Counted from the first letter of the stretch, positions 27,805 through 36,843 are shown. The stretch is 64,000 bases of DNA from Candidatus Zixiibacteriota bacterium (GCA_016933695.1 JAFGAL010000014.1:1-64000), one strand, 5' to 3'. Notes: generated by a model from the letters alone, not told the origin. Program-made: numbers and translations.

Positions 27805-27943
27805 GCATCCTGACGGAAAATCGCAGGAATAATCGCAAGAATCCCATTGAAAGACGCCTGCCATTTTTGTTTATTACAAAGCGTGGGAACCTAAGTTAAA
27901 AACCTCGGATCGCGTGAATGACCGAATAACTTTCGGGGGTCTT

Positions 27944-29962
27944 GTGTCAAATACCGAACTGGACGAGCTTTGTATCAATACGCTTCGCTTTCTGTCAGCG
28001 GATGCCGTGCAAAAGGCCAACTCCGGACATCCCGGTCTGCCGATGGGAGCGGCGGCACCGGCGTATTGTCTCTGGCATCATTTTTTAAAATGCAATCCCC
28101 GGGATCCGCACTGGCCCGATCGGGATCGATTTATCCTTTCGGCGGGGCACGGTTCGGCCCTGTTGTATGCGCTATTACATGTTACCGGATTTGATTTGTC
28201 ACTCGACGAAATCAAAGATTTCCGGCAATGGGGAAGTCGTACGCCTGGCCATCCGGAATACGGCATGACTCCCGGAGTCGAAGCCACTACCGGACCTTTG
28301 GGACAGGGAATCGGCAATGCGGTTGGCATGGCAATCGCCGAAACCTCTTTGGCGGCGCGATTCAATCGTCCGGAATACATAATAATCGACCATTATACCT
28401 ATGCACTGGCTGGTGACGGCGACCTGATGGAGGGGATCTCATCCGAGGCGGCTTCGCTGGCGGGGCATCTCAAACTCGGAAAACTGATTGTCCTGTACGA
28501 CAGCAACAATATCACCATCGAGGGCAACACCGATTTAACGTTCAGTGAAAACGTTGGCGGGCGTTTTCAGTCATACGGCTGGCATACGCAAACGGTATCT
28601 GATGGCAACAATGTCGAGGCGATTGCCGGTGCAGTCGAAACGGCACAACAAGAATCCAATCGGCCATCGCTGATTGAGGTGCGCACCCATATCGGATTCG
28701 GCAGTCCGCATAAACAGGATCAGTCTTCCGCCCACGGCGAGCCGCTCGGTGAAGAGGAATTGCGTCTTGCCAAGCGCAATCTCGGCTGGCCGGAAGACAA
28801 GATGTTTTATGTGCCCGATAAAGCCCGTGATCGTTTCCGACAGGTCATTGCCCGAGGCAAGGATGTTCAGGATAAATGGCAAGTGCTGTTTGCTTCCTAT
28901 GTGAAAAGATACCCGGATCTGGCGGAGGAATTCCAACGGGCTATAAAGGGTGAATTGCCCGTCGGCTGGGAAAACGACCTTCCGCAATTCACTCCCGCCG
29001 ACGGACCGTTGGCGACCCGTGCGGTATCCGGCAAGGCATTGAATGCTGTTGCGAAGCATCTACCCGAAATGATGGGCGGTTCGGCTGATCTGGCGCCGAG
29101 TAACAAGACGTTAATAGCCAATGACGTCGATTATTCTCCCGCCAACAGGAGTGGGCGGAATATGCGTTTCGGGATTCGCGAACATGCCATGGGGGCGATT
29201 GCCAACGGTATGGCTTATCATAAGGGCCTCATTCCTTATTGCGCAACGTTTCTGATCTTCAGTGATTATTTGCGCCCCGCAATCCGTCTGGCGGCACTGG
29301 GGAAACTTCCTGTTATATATGTCTTTACCCATGACAGTCTGGCTGTCGGCGAGGATGGCCCCACCCATCAGCCGGTTGAACAACTATTGGCTTTGCGTGC
29401 GATTCCGGGGTTGGTTGTAATACGTCCCGCCGATGCCAATGAAACAGTGGCGGCCTGGCAATATGCCATCACTCACCGGGATCAACCGGTGGCATTGGCC
29501 CTGACCAGACAGAAAGTACCGGTTCTAGATAAGACAACTATCCCCGGCATTGCTGAGGGAGTTTCCAAAGGCGGTTATATACTTGCGGAATCATCACGGG
29601 AAAACGACCCGGAGCTTATCATTGTCGCGACTGGGTCCGAAGTTCATCTGGCTCTTGAAGCCCATAAAAAACTTACTTCCGAGGGATGCCAGATCAGGGT
29701 TGTCAGCCTGCCCAGTTGGAACCTTTTTATGCAACAGGATGAGAGTTACCGCACCCGAACAATCCCCGGGAACATCCCGATAATGACAATAGAGGCAGGG
29801 GTTTCATTGGGATGGCAGTCATATGTGGAAACAAATGTCACTGCGATCGGGGTGGATCGGTTCGGATCATCGGCTCCCGGCAAAATCGTCATGGATAAAT
29901 ACGGATTCAACGTGGAAAACGTCTGTCAGAAAGCGCATTCGTTGATCCAATGTCGAGTGTAA
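27944..29962 (+). CDS. tkt: transketolase
   Basis: A protein of about 672 residues with full-length transketolase architecture. [19 protein letters not shown] is at the N-terminus, the thiamine-diphosphate motif [19 protein letters not shown] follows, and a pyrimidine-binding domain carries [20 protein letters not shown] and the [18 protein letters not shown] loop. The enzyme moves two-carbon units between sugar phosphates in the pentose phosphate pathway. Two GTG starts are possible. The one at 27944 follows CGGGGGT and gives an N-terminus matching known transketolases; the GTG at 27914 has no ribosome binding site. It stands alone between signalling operons. Confidence 0.93.
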   Translation: MSNTELDELCINTLRFLSADAVQKANSGHPGLPMGAAAPAYCLWHHFLKCNPRDPHWPDRDRFILSAGHGSALLYALLHVTGFDLSLDEIKDFRQWGSRTPGHPEYGMTPGVEATTGPLGQGIGNAVGMAIAETSLAARFNRPEYIIIDHYTYALAGDGDLMEGISSEAASLAGHLKLGKLIVLYDSNNITIEGNTDLTFSENVGGRFQSYGWHTQTVSDGNNVEAIAGAVETAQQESNRPSLIEVRTHIGFGSPHKQDQSSAHGEPLGEEELRLAKRNLGWPEDKMFYVPDKARDRFRQVIARGKDVQDKWQVLFASYVKRYPDLAEEFQRAIKGELPVGWENDLPQFTPADGPLATRAVSGKALNAVAKHLPEMMGGSADLAPSNKTLIANDVDYSPANRSGRNMRFGIREHAMGAIANGMAYHKGLIPYCATFLIFSDYLRPAIRLAALGKLPVIYVFTHDSLAVGEDGPTHQPVEQLLALRAIPGLVVIRPADANETVAAWQYAITHRDQPVALALTRQKVPVLDKTTIPGIAEGVSKGGYILAESSRENDPELIIVATGSEVHLALEAHKKLTSEGCQIRVVSLPSWNLFMQQDESYRTRTIPGNIPIMTIEAGVSLGWQSYVETNVTAIGVDRFGSSAPGKIVMDKYGFNVENVCQKAHSLIQCRV

Positions 29963-30012
29963 AAGGGGTCGATTCAAGGCTGAATATCCGGCGTAAATAG
30001 CTCAGAAAGCCA

Positions 30013-30042
30013 ATCATCGGCGCCAAAACAGGCGCCGATGAT
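30013..30042 (+). terminator. 12-bp perfect hairpin after transketolase
   Basis: ATCATCGGCGCC/GGCGCCGATGAT pairs perfectly around a six-base AAAACA loop, 51 bases after the transketolase stop. The T tract comes about 15 bases later (CATTTTTT), so termination is less certain than the hairpin itself. Confidence 0.6.
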
Positions 30043-30229
30043 CAAATCAAACGCATTTTTTCGGCAATATGTAAAAAAAACAGGGGGGATCGGCATTTTT
30101 GGGCCGGTTAAATACTCTTGCATATGAGTTGGGTGGGTAATTCGCTAGGAATCAAGAGAGTTATGCCCGGCTCATGGCAGAGATTGCTGGACCAGATTAC
30201 ATAAATTACCCTCTGTTTTGTGCTTAGCT

Positions 30230-30269
30230 GGCAGGGAGTGAATTCCCTAACTCACTTCCTGCCCTTTCT
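30230..30269 (+). terminator. hairpin with pyrimidine tract before the sigma gene
   Basis: GGCAGGGAGTGA pairs with TCACTTCCTGCC (one G-T) around a ten-base loop, followed by CCTTTCTTT. It lies about 95 bases before the cassette B sigma gene and could end an upstream small transcript or attenuate the operon. Confidence 0.5.
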
Positions 30270-30360
30270 TTAAAAGAAGATCGAGGGAGAAAATGGAATA
30301 AGACGGTCGGGGACCGTATTCGGCGGTGACTTTAAAAATCAAATTGTTTACATTGGCATC

Positions 30361-30933
30361 GTGGGTACCTATGACAGCACCAATCTGATATCCCTGGTCA
30401 AGCAATGCCGTGAAGGGGACAAACGGGCCTGGGAGATTCTGGTTCGACGCATTACACCGCTGATATTCTCGATCTGTCACGACGTGGAATTGAGCAGAGA
30501 CGAACGATATGATGTTTTGGGACAGGTGTTGTTGCTGTTGCTTGAACATCTTGATAACGTTAAGTCGGCGGATAAACTGCTTTCGTATGTTGCCACTATG
30601 ACACGCCGGGAAATATACGCCAGACACAGACGGTCGTTATATTTCCGCAATGCCCGCGATACCATGATCGAGCAAATGTATCAAGCACAACCCGGAACGC
30701 CCGACGAAATATTCGAACAAACCCGGACTACCGAGGGCGTGATGCAGGCGATGGCGCTGTTGCCCAAAAGAGATTATGAACTTTTATACGCGCTCTTTTT
30801 CGATTCTGCGCAACCAAGCTACGAGGATATATCGGCGCGACTCGGGATCGGTGTGCCGACGATCGGATCGGCGCGTGGGCGAGCATTGCGAAAGCTGTAT
30901 ACCATAATGAAAAGAAGGAATTTCTTTGATTGA
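30361..30933 (+). CDS. ECF-type RNA polymerase sigma factor (cassette B)
   Basis: A 190-residue sigma factor. Region 2 starts LVKQCREGDKRAWEILVRRI and runs to the core-binding stretch YDVLGQVLLLLLEHL. Region 4 includes LPKRDYELLYALFF and the helix-turn-helix YEDISARLGIGVPTIGSARG. The GTG at 30361 fits the expected N-terminus but has no visible ribosome binding site. It is the first of four co-directional genes: sigma, anti-sigma-like, TPR-CHAT protease, subtilase. It is clearly different in sequence from the cassette A sigma factor, so the cassettes are not a recent duplication. Confidence 0.85.
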   Translation: MGTYDSTNLISLVKQCREGDKRAWEILVRRITPLIFSICHDVELSRDERYDVLGQVLLLLLEHLDNVKSADKLLSYVATMTRREIYARHRRSLYFRNARDTMIEQMYQAQPGTPDEIFEQTRTTEGVMQAMALLPKRDYELLYALFFDSAQPSYEDISARLGIGVPTIGSARGRALRKLYTIMKRRNFFD

Positions 30934-30981
30934 GAAGGCATCTACCATAAACCCGGAAAAGGAATTATCGGGACCAAGGGA

Positions 30982-31569
30982 ATGAAAAACAAAGAACACA
31001 TAATCGATCTGTTAACGGCGTATGTGTGCGGAACGCTTTCTTCCAAGGAACGACAGCGGGTCGAATCATGGCTGAGGACTGACCGCGAAGCGGTGGAGCT
31101 GTACGAACTCGTTCGGCACCTGCACCGGACCGGGAAAACGACCGACTGGCAACAGACTCAGGACACGGCGGCCAAACTGTCAAAGCGACTTTTTGATGAT
31201 TTTCAAAAACGGAAAAAGGCCGGACCGATGCGGGGTATTACAGTATTCGATTCACAGATGCTGCCGCTTCCCGAGGGAGTCCGACCGGCAACGGTCAGCA
31301 CGCGGCGTTTGAAGTATGCATTCGCGGATATGAATCTGGATATATCCCTGTACCCGGTCACTACCGATTCGTATGAATTGATCGGCAGAATTGCGGGGCT
31401 GGAATCGTACGATGATGTCACGGTCATGCTTCGTTCGGGGAAATCCTCATTTACCGCGCCGCTGGATCGACACGGTCTGTTTCGGCTGGAACGCATTCCG
31501 ACTCAAACCTATACCCTGACGGTCAAATCGGGGAAAAGAAATCGCGGGATGATTGATATCGAATTATGA
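30982..31569 (+). CDS. soluble anti-sigma-like protein (cassette B)
   Basis: A 195-residue protein. Residues 1-50 (IIDLLTAYVCGTLSSKERQR, then WLRTDREAVELYELVRHL) have the helical pattern of an anti-sigma domain, but the zinc-binding His-Cys-Cys cluster is missing. A basic linker (KRLFDDFQKRKKAG) leads to a C-terminal beta-rich domain of about 90 residues that resembles a carboxypeptidase-regulatory or Ig-like fold (FRLERIPTQTYTLTVKSGKR). There is no membrane segment, so it should be cytosolic. Its position directly after the sigma gene supports the anti-sigma role. The stop overlaps the start of the TPR-CHAT gene by four bases (ATGA). Confidence 0.7.
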   Translation: MKNKEHIIDLLTAYVCGTLSSKERQRVESWLRTDREAVELYELVRHLHRTGKTTDWQQTQDTAAKLSKRLFDDFQKRKKAGPMRGITVFDSQMLPLPEGVRPATVSTRRLKYAFADMNLDISLYPVTTDSYELIGRIAGLESYDDVTVMLRSGKSSFTAPLDRHGLFRLERIPTQTYTLTVKSGKRNRGMIDIEL

Positions 31570-34328
31570 TAGCGCTGTCGCATATACAGTCTTTGGAAAA
31601 CCGGCGACGTGTTGCCGAATATGTAACGCGGAAGTATCAGGGTGATCTGGTACGATTTATCGATGATGTCGATAACACCATCAACACCCTGTTGCGCACC
31701 GATCTGGAACAAGCCGGGCGGATTGCGTCCGCGATGGTGCGCGTGTTTGGATACCTGCCTAAAGAGTATAAGCCGCGACTGCTGGCAATACGGGGCCGGG
31801 TCGCTCACTGGACGGGCGATGAAAAAGCGGCATTGCGCTATTATCGGCGCGCTCGGGACATCTACCAGAGGAGGGGGGATGCCGGACGCGCCGCAAAATT
31901 AGGTAAGGGGCTGATGGAGGTGTACCGGTATCTGGGACGGTACGATGAGGCCCTCGAAATCGGGAAAACCTCTCTGCGGTATTTTCGTCGGCACGGGCTC
32001 AACCGCACGGCCGGCGAAGTCATGAACAATATCGGCAATGTCTATCATCGCATGGACAACAACCGCATGGCTCTGAAATACTACGATTGGGCCAGAGACA
32101 TCTTCGCCAAGGACGGCGGAATCCCGCTGGCGGTGGTCGAATACAACCGCGCCAATATTTATGCCAATCTCAATCGACTGGACGAAGCGGAGCGGTTGTA
32201 TGCAACGGCGGCCAAATTGTATGAGACCACCGGAATGCACATCGCGAAGTGCCAGGCGAAATATTCGCTTGCGTATTTGTATTTCTTGGGGCACAAGTAT
32301 ACCCAGGCGTTAAAGACCTTCGAAGAAGTATATGACGACTTCGGCCGTCTGGGCGACCGTAAATCGTCGACCGTGACCCAGCTTGATATCGCGGAAATAA
32401 ATATCCAGCTCAATCAGTTCGGAAGCGCCATCGCCATCTCAGAGGACATTATCCCGACCTTTCAGATTCTGGGCATGACATACGAACAGGCCAAGGCACT
32501 GTTTTTTGCATCAGAAGCCCGGGCGCGGCTGGGGGATTATCACCAATCACTGCAGCAGCTGAAAAAAGCCAGGCGGCTGTTTATCCGGGAAGGCAATATC
32601 CTCTGGCAGGGGATGGTGAATATCGCAAGAAGCAGACTGCTTGTGGCGCAAAAGCGATATCCTCAGGCGCTGGCGGCGGCGGCGGAGGCGATTCGTCAGT
32701 TCAGCCGCAGTGGCGACATTCGCCGGAAAAACGACGCCGAGATCGCCAGGCTGGACGTGCTGGTGGCATCGGGCAAACACCAGCAGGGATTCCGGCTGGC
32801 GGACCGACTGGCGAAAAGAAAGCTGGTCGGGTATCAGCGCTATAATCTGGATTGCCTGGTCGGGCGCTGTCTTTTCGAGCGCCGGGAATACACAGCCGCG
32901 CTGGCCAAATACAAATCCGGTGTCCGCAACGTGGAAAAGATGCTGACGGGATTGTATCCGGATGAAATCCGGCATTTCTTTGTGATCGACAAGTACGACT
33001 GTTATAAAATGGTGGTGGACTGCCTGCTGAAAATGGGGCGGTATCGCGATTCGTTCATGACCAACCTGCGGGCGCTGGAGATTATTAACGGCGAATTCGC
33101 CTTTGCCTCCCGTCTTGAAGCGGAGGTTCCCCGGGAACTGCTCGATCAGCGCAATGCTCTGCGCGCGGCATTGAAACGATTGCACCATCCGTCGAAAAGC
33201 GATTACCGCCAGGAAAGCACCGACTCAGTGTACTACGTATTGGAGCACCAGCTCTGGTCAACCGAACGCAAAATGCGGTCATGTTTGTATCCCGAACACC
33301 CCTCACGAAACCGAACCCCTCTGGTTGGAGGCAACCTGCAAACCCGGCTCGAGCCGGATGAGACGATTGTCAATTTTATCTCCATGGGGACACGTACGGG
33401 GGCGTTTTGCGTGACATTGGATCGCGTGCGGTTCATTGAATTCAATGTGTCGACAACTGCGCTGGAAGTTGTACTGCGCAAATTGCATTTTATTTTTGAA
33501 AATTCGGTCTATGATCGTGCCGATGCCTTGGCCATGAAGGAAATGGCCGATGAACATCTGCGGGAAATTTACAGCGATTTGATCGCGCCACTACAGCCAT
33601 ACCTTGCGGGAAATCGGATTCTTATTCTCGCTGACAGCCCGTTCAATCAGATTCCGTTTCATGCCTTGCGGGATCATGAAGGCCGTTATCTTAACGAGAC
33701 GCTGTCCATGCACATCGCCATCAATCCGAATGACATGGAGTATCGTCGGATGTCTCCGGCCAAATGGCAAACCCGGCGCAATGCCGTTTTTGCCGTTTCA
33801 TCGGACCTGTTGCCGTCAATTGAAACCGAGACCGGCCATATCAAGAAGGCGTTTTCCAAAGCCCATGTCTATATGGCCGACAAAGCTACCTGCGACAACC
33901 TGACCAGAGAATTGTGCAATTGCACCGGATTCGTTCATATCGCGGCCCACGCCTCGCGATCTTCGGAAAACCCGCTTTTCTCGAGAATTCTGCTTTACGA
34001 GGGGCCGTTTTTCCCCTTTGATTTGTTCAAATCGGGCGTGAAAGCTCAATTGGTAACGCTTTCCGGTTGTCAAACCGCCGCTCCCGGCTTATATTACGGT
34101 AACTCGTTCAGCCTTGCCAAAGCCTTTCATCAGGCGGGCGGGCGGTACGTGCTGGCGTCGCTCTGGCCGGTGTCGGATGATATCAGCATGGGGTTTATGA
34201 TGACGTTTTACAGGGCGCTGGCCGATAAAAAAGACATACAGGCGGCTTATCGTTCCGCTTTGCAAAGAATGAGTGACAGCACGAACAACCCGGCATTTTG
34301 GGGAGCGTTTGTTTTGCTGGGTGTTTAG
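31566..34328 (+). CDS. cytosolic TPR-CHAT caspase-like protease (cassette B)
   Basis: A 920-residue protein with no signal peptide. Residues 60-470 are tetratricopeptide repeats (YLGRYDEALEIGKTSLRYFR, HRMDNNRMALKYYDWARDIF and similar). A helical linker follows, and the last 280 residues form a CHAT domain. The dyad is His795 (HIAAHA) and Cys835 (LSGCQT); ILADSPFNQIPFHAL and FWGAFVLLG are further family marks. It overlaps the anti-sigma-like gene by four bases and precedes a subtilase gene by 16 bases, so all four proteins are probably made together. Cleavage of the neighbouring anti-sigma is an attractive but untested role. It is shorter than the cassette A homologue, which has a signal peptide. 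Confidence 0.88.
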   Translation: MIALSHIQSLENRRRVAEYVTRKYQGDLVRFIDDVDNTINTLLRTDLEQAGRIASAMVRVFGYLPKEYKPRLLAIRGRVAHWTGDEKAALRYYRRARDIYQRRGDAGRAAKLGKGLMEVYRYLGRYDEALEIGKTSLRYFRRHGLNRTAGEVMNNIGNVYHRMDNNRMALKYYDWARDIFAKDGGIPLAVVEYNRANIYANLNRLDEAERLYATAAKLYETTGMHIAKCQAKYSLAYLYFLGHKYTQALKTFEEVYDDFGRLGDRKSSTVTQLDIAEINIQLNQFGSAIAISEDIIPTFQILGMTYEQAKALFFASEARARLGDYHQSLQQLKKARRLFIREGNILWQGMVNIARSRLLVAQKRYPQALAAAAEAIRQFSRSGDIRRKNDAEIARLDVLVASGKHQQGFRLADRLAKRKLVGYQRYNLDCLVGRCLFERREYTAALAKYKSGVRNVEKMLTGLYPDEIRHFFVIDKYDCYKMVVDCLLKMGRYRDSFMTNLRALEIINGEFAFASRLEAEVPRELLDQRNALRAALKRLHHPSKSDYRQESTDSVYYVLEHQLWSTERKMRSCLYPEHPSRNRTPLVGGNLQTRLEPDETIVNFISMGTRTGAFCVTLDRVRFIEFNVSTTALEVVLRKLHFIFENSVYDRADALAMKEMADEHLREIYSDLIAPLQPYLAGNRILILADSPFNQIPFHALRDHEGRYLNETLSMHIAINPNDMEYRRMSPAKWQTRRNAVFAVSSDLLPSIETETGHIKKAFSKAHVYMADKATCDNLTRELCNCTGFVHIAAHASRSSENPLFSRILLYEGPFFPFDLFKSGVKAQLVTLSGCQTAAPGLYYGNSFSLAKAFHQAGGRYVLASLWPVSDDISMGFMMTFYRALADKKDIQAAYRSALQRMSDSTNNPAFWGAFVLLGV

Positions 34329-34344
34329 AAGAAGAGAGGTTTCC

Positions 34345-35745
34345 ATGCACAGGCACAAGACATGTGGGGGAACATACCGCTTTTTAGTACTGCTGACGGT
34401 ATTGATATTGCCGTCCATTCTCTTCAGCCAGGAAACGATGATTCCGGGAAAGGTCATTGTCGGGTTTTACGACGGATCATCGCCGGAAGCAACCGCCCGT
34501 CGCGTCGGAGCGAAAGTCGTTCGGTCAATCCAGAGTATGAATGTCCACCTGCTGTCATTTTCCGAATCCAATTCAATCGACGACATGGTCACAAACCTTT
34601 CATCTCAGCCCGGTGTAAGATTCGTTCAGCCGGATTATGTGATGTCTCTTCCCGAAACGGGACAGATCAGCCAGGAATTCCCCGATGGAAACCGTCCGGT
34701 GTACGTACGGGGAGTCAGTCCGGAAACCTATTACAAACAGCCGGGGGTTTACAATATCGGCGTTGATTCCGCCAATATCATCGCCACCGGGACCGATGTT
34801 TTGGTTGCCGTAATCGACAACGGATTTGATTTTGATCATCCGCTGTTCAAACAGGCCTATATATCTTCAGGATATGATTATATCGACTTCGACAACGATG
34901 CCTCTGCGGAACCGGGGACATTGCAAAGCCACGGGACTTTCGTGGCCGGGATTGTTGTTCGCGTTGCGCCGGATTGCAAACTGCTTCCCCTTCGGGCATT
35001 TAATGAAGAAGGCGTCGGCAATTGCTTTGCCATTGCCCAGGCGATTTCCAAAGCAATCGACGATGATGCCAATGTCATCAACATGAGTTTCAGTATGTAT
35101 CAAAGCAATCCGTTAATCGAACACGCTATTACGGAGGCGGTCCGGGCGGGCATTGCGCTCGTTGCCGCGGTCGGAAATGACAGCTGTGACATAACATCAT
35201 ATCCCGGCGCATATCAATACGTGTTGGCGGTTTCGGCCATCAATGATGCCGATGTTCTCGCGAGTTTTTCGAATTATGGCGACTATATTGATATCTGTGC
35301 ACCGGGAGTGGATATTTACAGTGCACTGTCCGGCGAATATGAATGGGGCACCTGGTCGGGAACATCATTCGCCGCTCCGTTTGTCAGCGCCGCCTGCGCA
35401 TTGGTGCTTGATTTAAAGCCGGCCTGGAAATCCAGAAAAGTCTGGAATCATATCAAGACAACTGCCAATACCGATCTAGAATGGGGGACAGTGCCGCTAA
35501 ACGATCCGCAGTATGGCGATGGCTGTATCGATGTATATGAAGCGGTTTTGAGTATTATCAAAGGCGATGTCAATGACGACGGTGAAGTAAATTTTCTTGA
35601 TATTGATTTCTTAAACCGTTTTGTCAATATGGCCGGACCGGCGCCTCTGCCAATCCGCGCTGTCGGCGATGTGGACGGTTCCGGACTGGTGGACACGGCA
35701 GATGTCCGGATTTTGATCGAGGAAGTATACAAAAAAGGCGAATAA
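34345..35745 (+). CDS. secreted S8 subtilase with C-terminal dockerin-like repeats (cassette B)
   Basis: A 466-residue protein. AGAGAGG precedes the ATG at 34345. A signal peptide (FLVLLTVLILPSILFS) is followed by a propeptide-like segment (IPGKVIVGFYDG to VRFVQPDYV). The peptidase domain has Asp158 (VIDNGFDFDH), His196 (SHGTFVAGIV) and Ser341 (SGTSFAAP), a complete triad. The C-terminus is a dockerin-like pair (GDVNDDGEVNFLDIDF and GDVDGSGLVDTADVRI) and stops at once after it. The sorting domain of the cassette A subtilase is absent. It is the last gene of the sigma/anti-sigma/CHAT operon. Confidence 0.9.
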   Translation: MHRHKTCGGTYRFLVLLTVLILPSILFSQETMIPGKVIVGFYDGSSPEATARRVGAKVVRSIQSMNVHLLSFSESNSIDDMVTNLSSQPGVRFVQPDYVMSLPETGQISQEFPDGNRPVYVRGVSPETYYKQPGVYNIGVDSANIIATGTDVLVAVIDNGFDFDHPLFKQAYISSGYDYIDFDNDASAEPGTLQSHGTFVAGIVVRVAPDCKLLPLRAFNEEGVGNCFAIAQAISKAIDDDANVINMSFSMYQSNPLIEHAITEAVRAGIALVAAVGNDSCDITSYPGAYQYVLAVSAINDADVLASFSNYGDYIDICAPGVDIYSALSGEYEWGTWSGTSFAAPFVSAACALVLDLKPAWKSRKVWNHIKTTANTDLEWGTVPLNDPQYGDGCIDVYEAVLSIIKGDVNDDGEVNFLDIDFLNRFVNMAGPAPLPIRAVGDVDGSGLVDTADVRILIEEVYKKGE

Positions 35746-35773
35746 CGCGCCGATGGATAAAAGACGCTTGTTT

Positions 35774-35809
35774 AACGGCCCCGTCATTCACGATGGGGCC
35801 GTTTTTTTC
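35774..35809 (+). terminator. rho-independent terminator of the cassette B operon
   Basis: AACGGCCCC pairs with GGGGCCGTT, extended by a G-T and two more pairs, followed by an uninterrupted T tract (GTTTTTTT). It sits 28 bases after the subtilase stop. Confidence 0.88.
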
Positions 35810-36045
35810 TTCCTCAAAACGATTTCAGATCATTTGACTCTATAATTTGGCTGCAAAGCTGTCGTTTACACCGGCAGAAGAGAGAAATCCTGCATTTTTT
35901 TACCTTCTCGATACTCTCCCATTAAATGAGGATTGCGCAATATACAATGGTCAGACGAGATTTTAATACGTCTTCGCACATTCGATTACATGACAACCTC
36001 ACGATTCAGGGGCTTGAATAATACCTGGCACAAGGAGGGGGCGAT

Positions 36046-36111
36046 ATGCCGCAATTGACCACATGCGTATTTCAGTTATGGGAGAACCGCTCTTCCCTCA
36101 TCGGAGAATAA
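36046..36111 (+). CDS. possible 21-residue leader peptide
   Basis: The ATG at 36046 follows AAGGAGGGGGCGAT, one of the strongest ribosome binding sites in the window. The frame encodes MPQLTTCVFQLWENRSSLIG plus E and stops at TAA, whose last A is the first base of the next ATG (TAATG). This looks like a translationally coupled leader. No homology is recognisable and the peptide is not hydrophobic. Because the downstream gene appears decayed, this could equally be the start of an older gene. Confidence 0.35.
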   Translation: MPQLTTCVFQLWENRSSLIGE

Positions 36112-36755
36112 TGAATATATTTCTAACTATCATATTGGTGTTTCTTCTGCCGGCCGTCCTTGCGGCAAAGCTTTTTCTACAACCACTGGTTGATAACGTC
36201 AGAATAGTCACCGGCACGATAGCCATGTATAATAACCTGAACCAGGCAGTTCCCAACGCTATGGTTTACGTAACCGCAACCGATCCGACCGGCGGCACGT
36301 ACACTGCCGTCACGGGCTCGGACGGTACCGACGATTTTCAAATTTCCGGCGTCAAGAAGCCATCCGATGAATGGTGTTTCGAAGAGACCGATATCTCGCA
36401 CGCGACCATGACGTACAGTCCCGCGGACAACAACGTCATCTCCGCATGTGAAAGCGGCCGGGTGTACGGCGACGGCGGCGATATGCTGGCTCTGACCACG
36501 CCACAGGGCTCCAGCCTCACCAATCGCCCCAACTCGTTCAATCCTGCGACCATGATCGAGATGTATCTGCCGGATGCCACGGACTGGTCGATTACCATTT
36601 TCAATATCGCCGGTCGGAAGGTTGCGGAAATAGCAGGAACTGGCCGGCAGAGACGGGCGACAACCAACTGGAATGCCGACGGATATGCCTCCGGGTATAT
36701 TTCTACCGGGCGCAGATCGGGGGTATCGTGTAACATGAAAGCTATCATAAACTGA
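36111..36755 (+). pseudogene. decayed exported protein with frameshifted C-terminal sorting domain
   Basis: A 214-residue open frame. The N-terminus is a signal peptide (IFLTIILVFLLPAVLAA), followed by a beta-rich segment (VPNAMVYVTATDPTGGTYTA) and a sorting-domain start NRPNSFNPATMIEMYLP (normally NYPNPFNPATTI). The last part reads ASGYISTGRRSGVSCNMKAI in this frame. From about 36697 another frame reads YFYRAQIGGIV, exactly the expected SGVYFYR-type ending, and the first frame resumes at NMKAIIN. Two compensating indels (near 36696 and 36730) explain this. The ATG at 36111 follows CGGAGAATA. It may be a pseudogene or contain assembly errors. Terminators follow at 36844 and 36902. Confidence 0.6.
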
Positions 36756-36843
36756 AATGATCTCTAAACGAGGGGGCGTTCGGAGTCCGGAAAACCGGTC
36801 TTCGGACAAGAGGGATCTGTCTTACACGTAATCCTCTCTTAGC

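Larger units (their letters stand above)
29963..30360 (+). other. 398-base gap without protein gene; structured DNA
   Basis: No open frame with a ribosome binding site is convincing here. Two strong hairpins are present (30013-30042 and 30230-30263). The stretch between them (about 30100-30230) holds short complementary segments that could fold. I could not match it to a riboswitch, 6S, SRP, RNase P or tmRNA consensus. It is the control region of the cassette B operon and may also encode a small RNA ending at the second hairpin. Confidence 0.4.

Noticed and set aside
30100..30270. Riboswitch or 6S/SRP RNA before cassette B
   Set aside because: I could not match the conserved bases of any of these RNA families; only generic hairpins are supported.
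13436..35745. True Craspase (gRAMP/Cas7-11 with CRISPR array)
   Set aside because: The TPR-CHAT genes invite the comparison, but no gRAMP, Cas or CRISPR repeat is present in the window. Only the regulatory logic is comparable.
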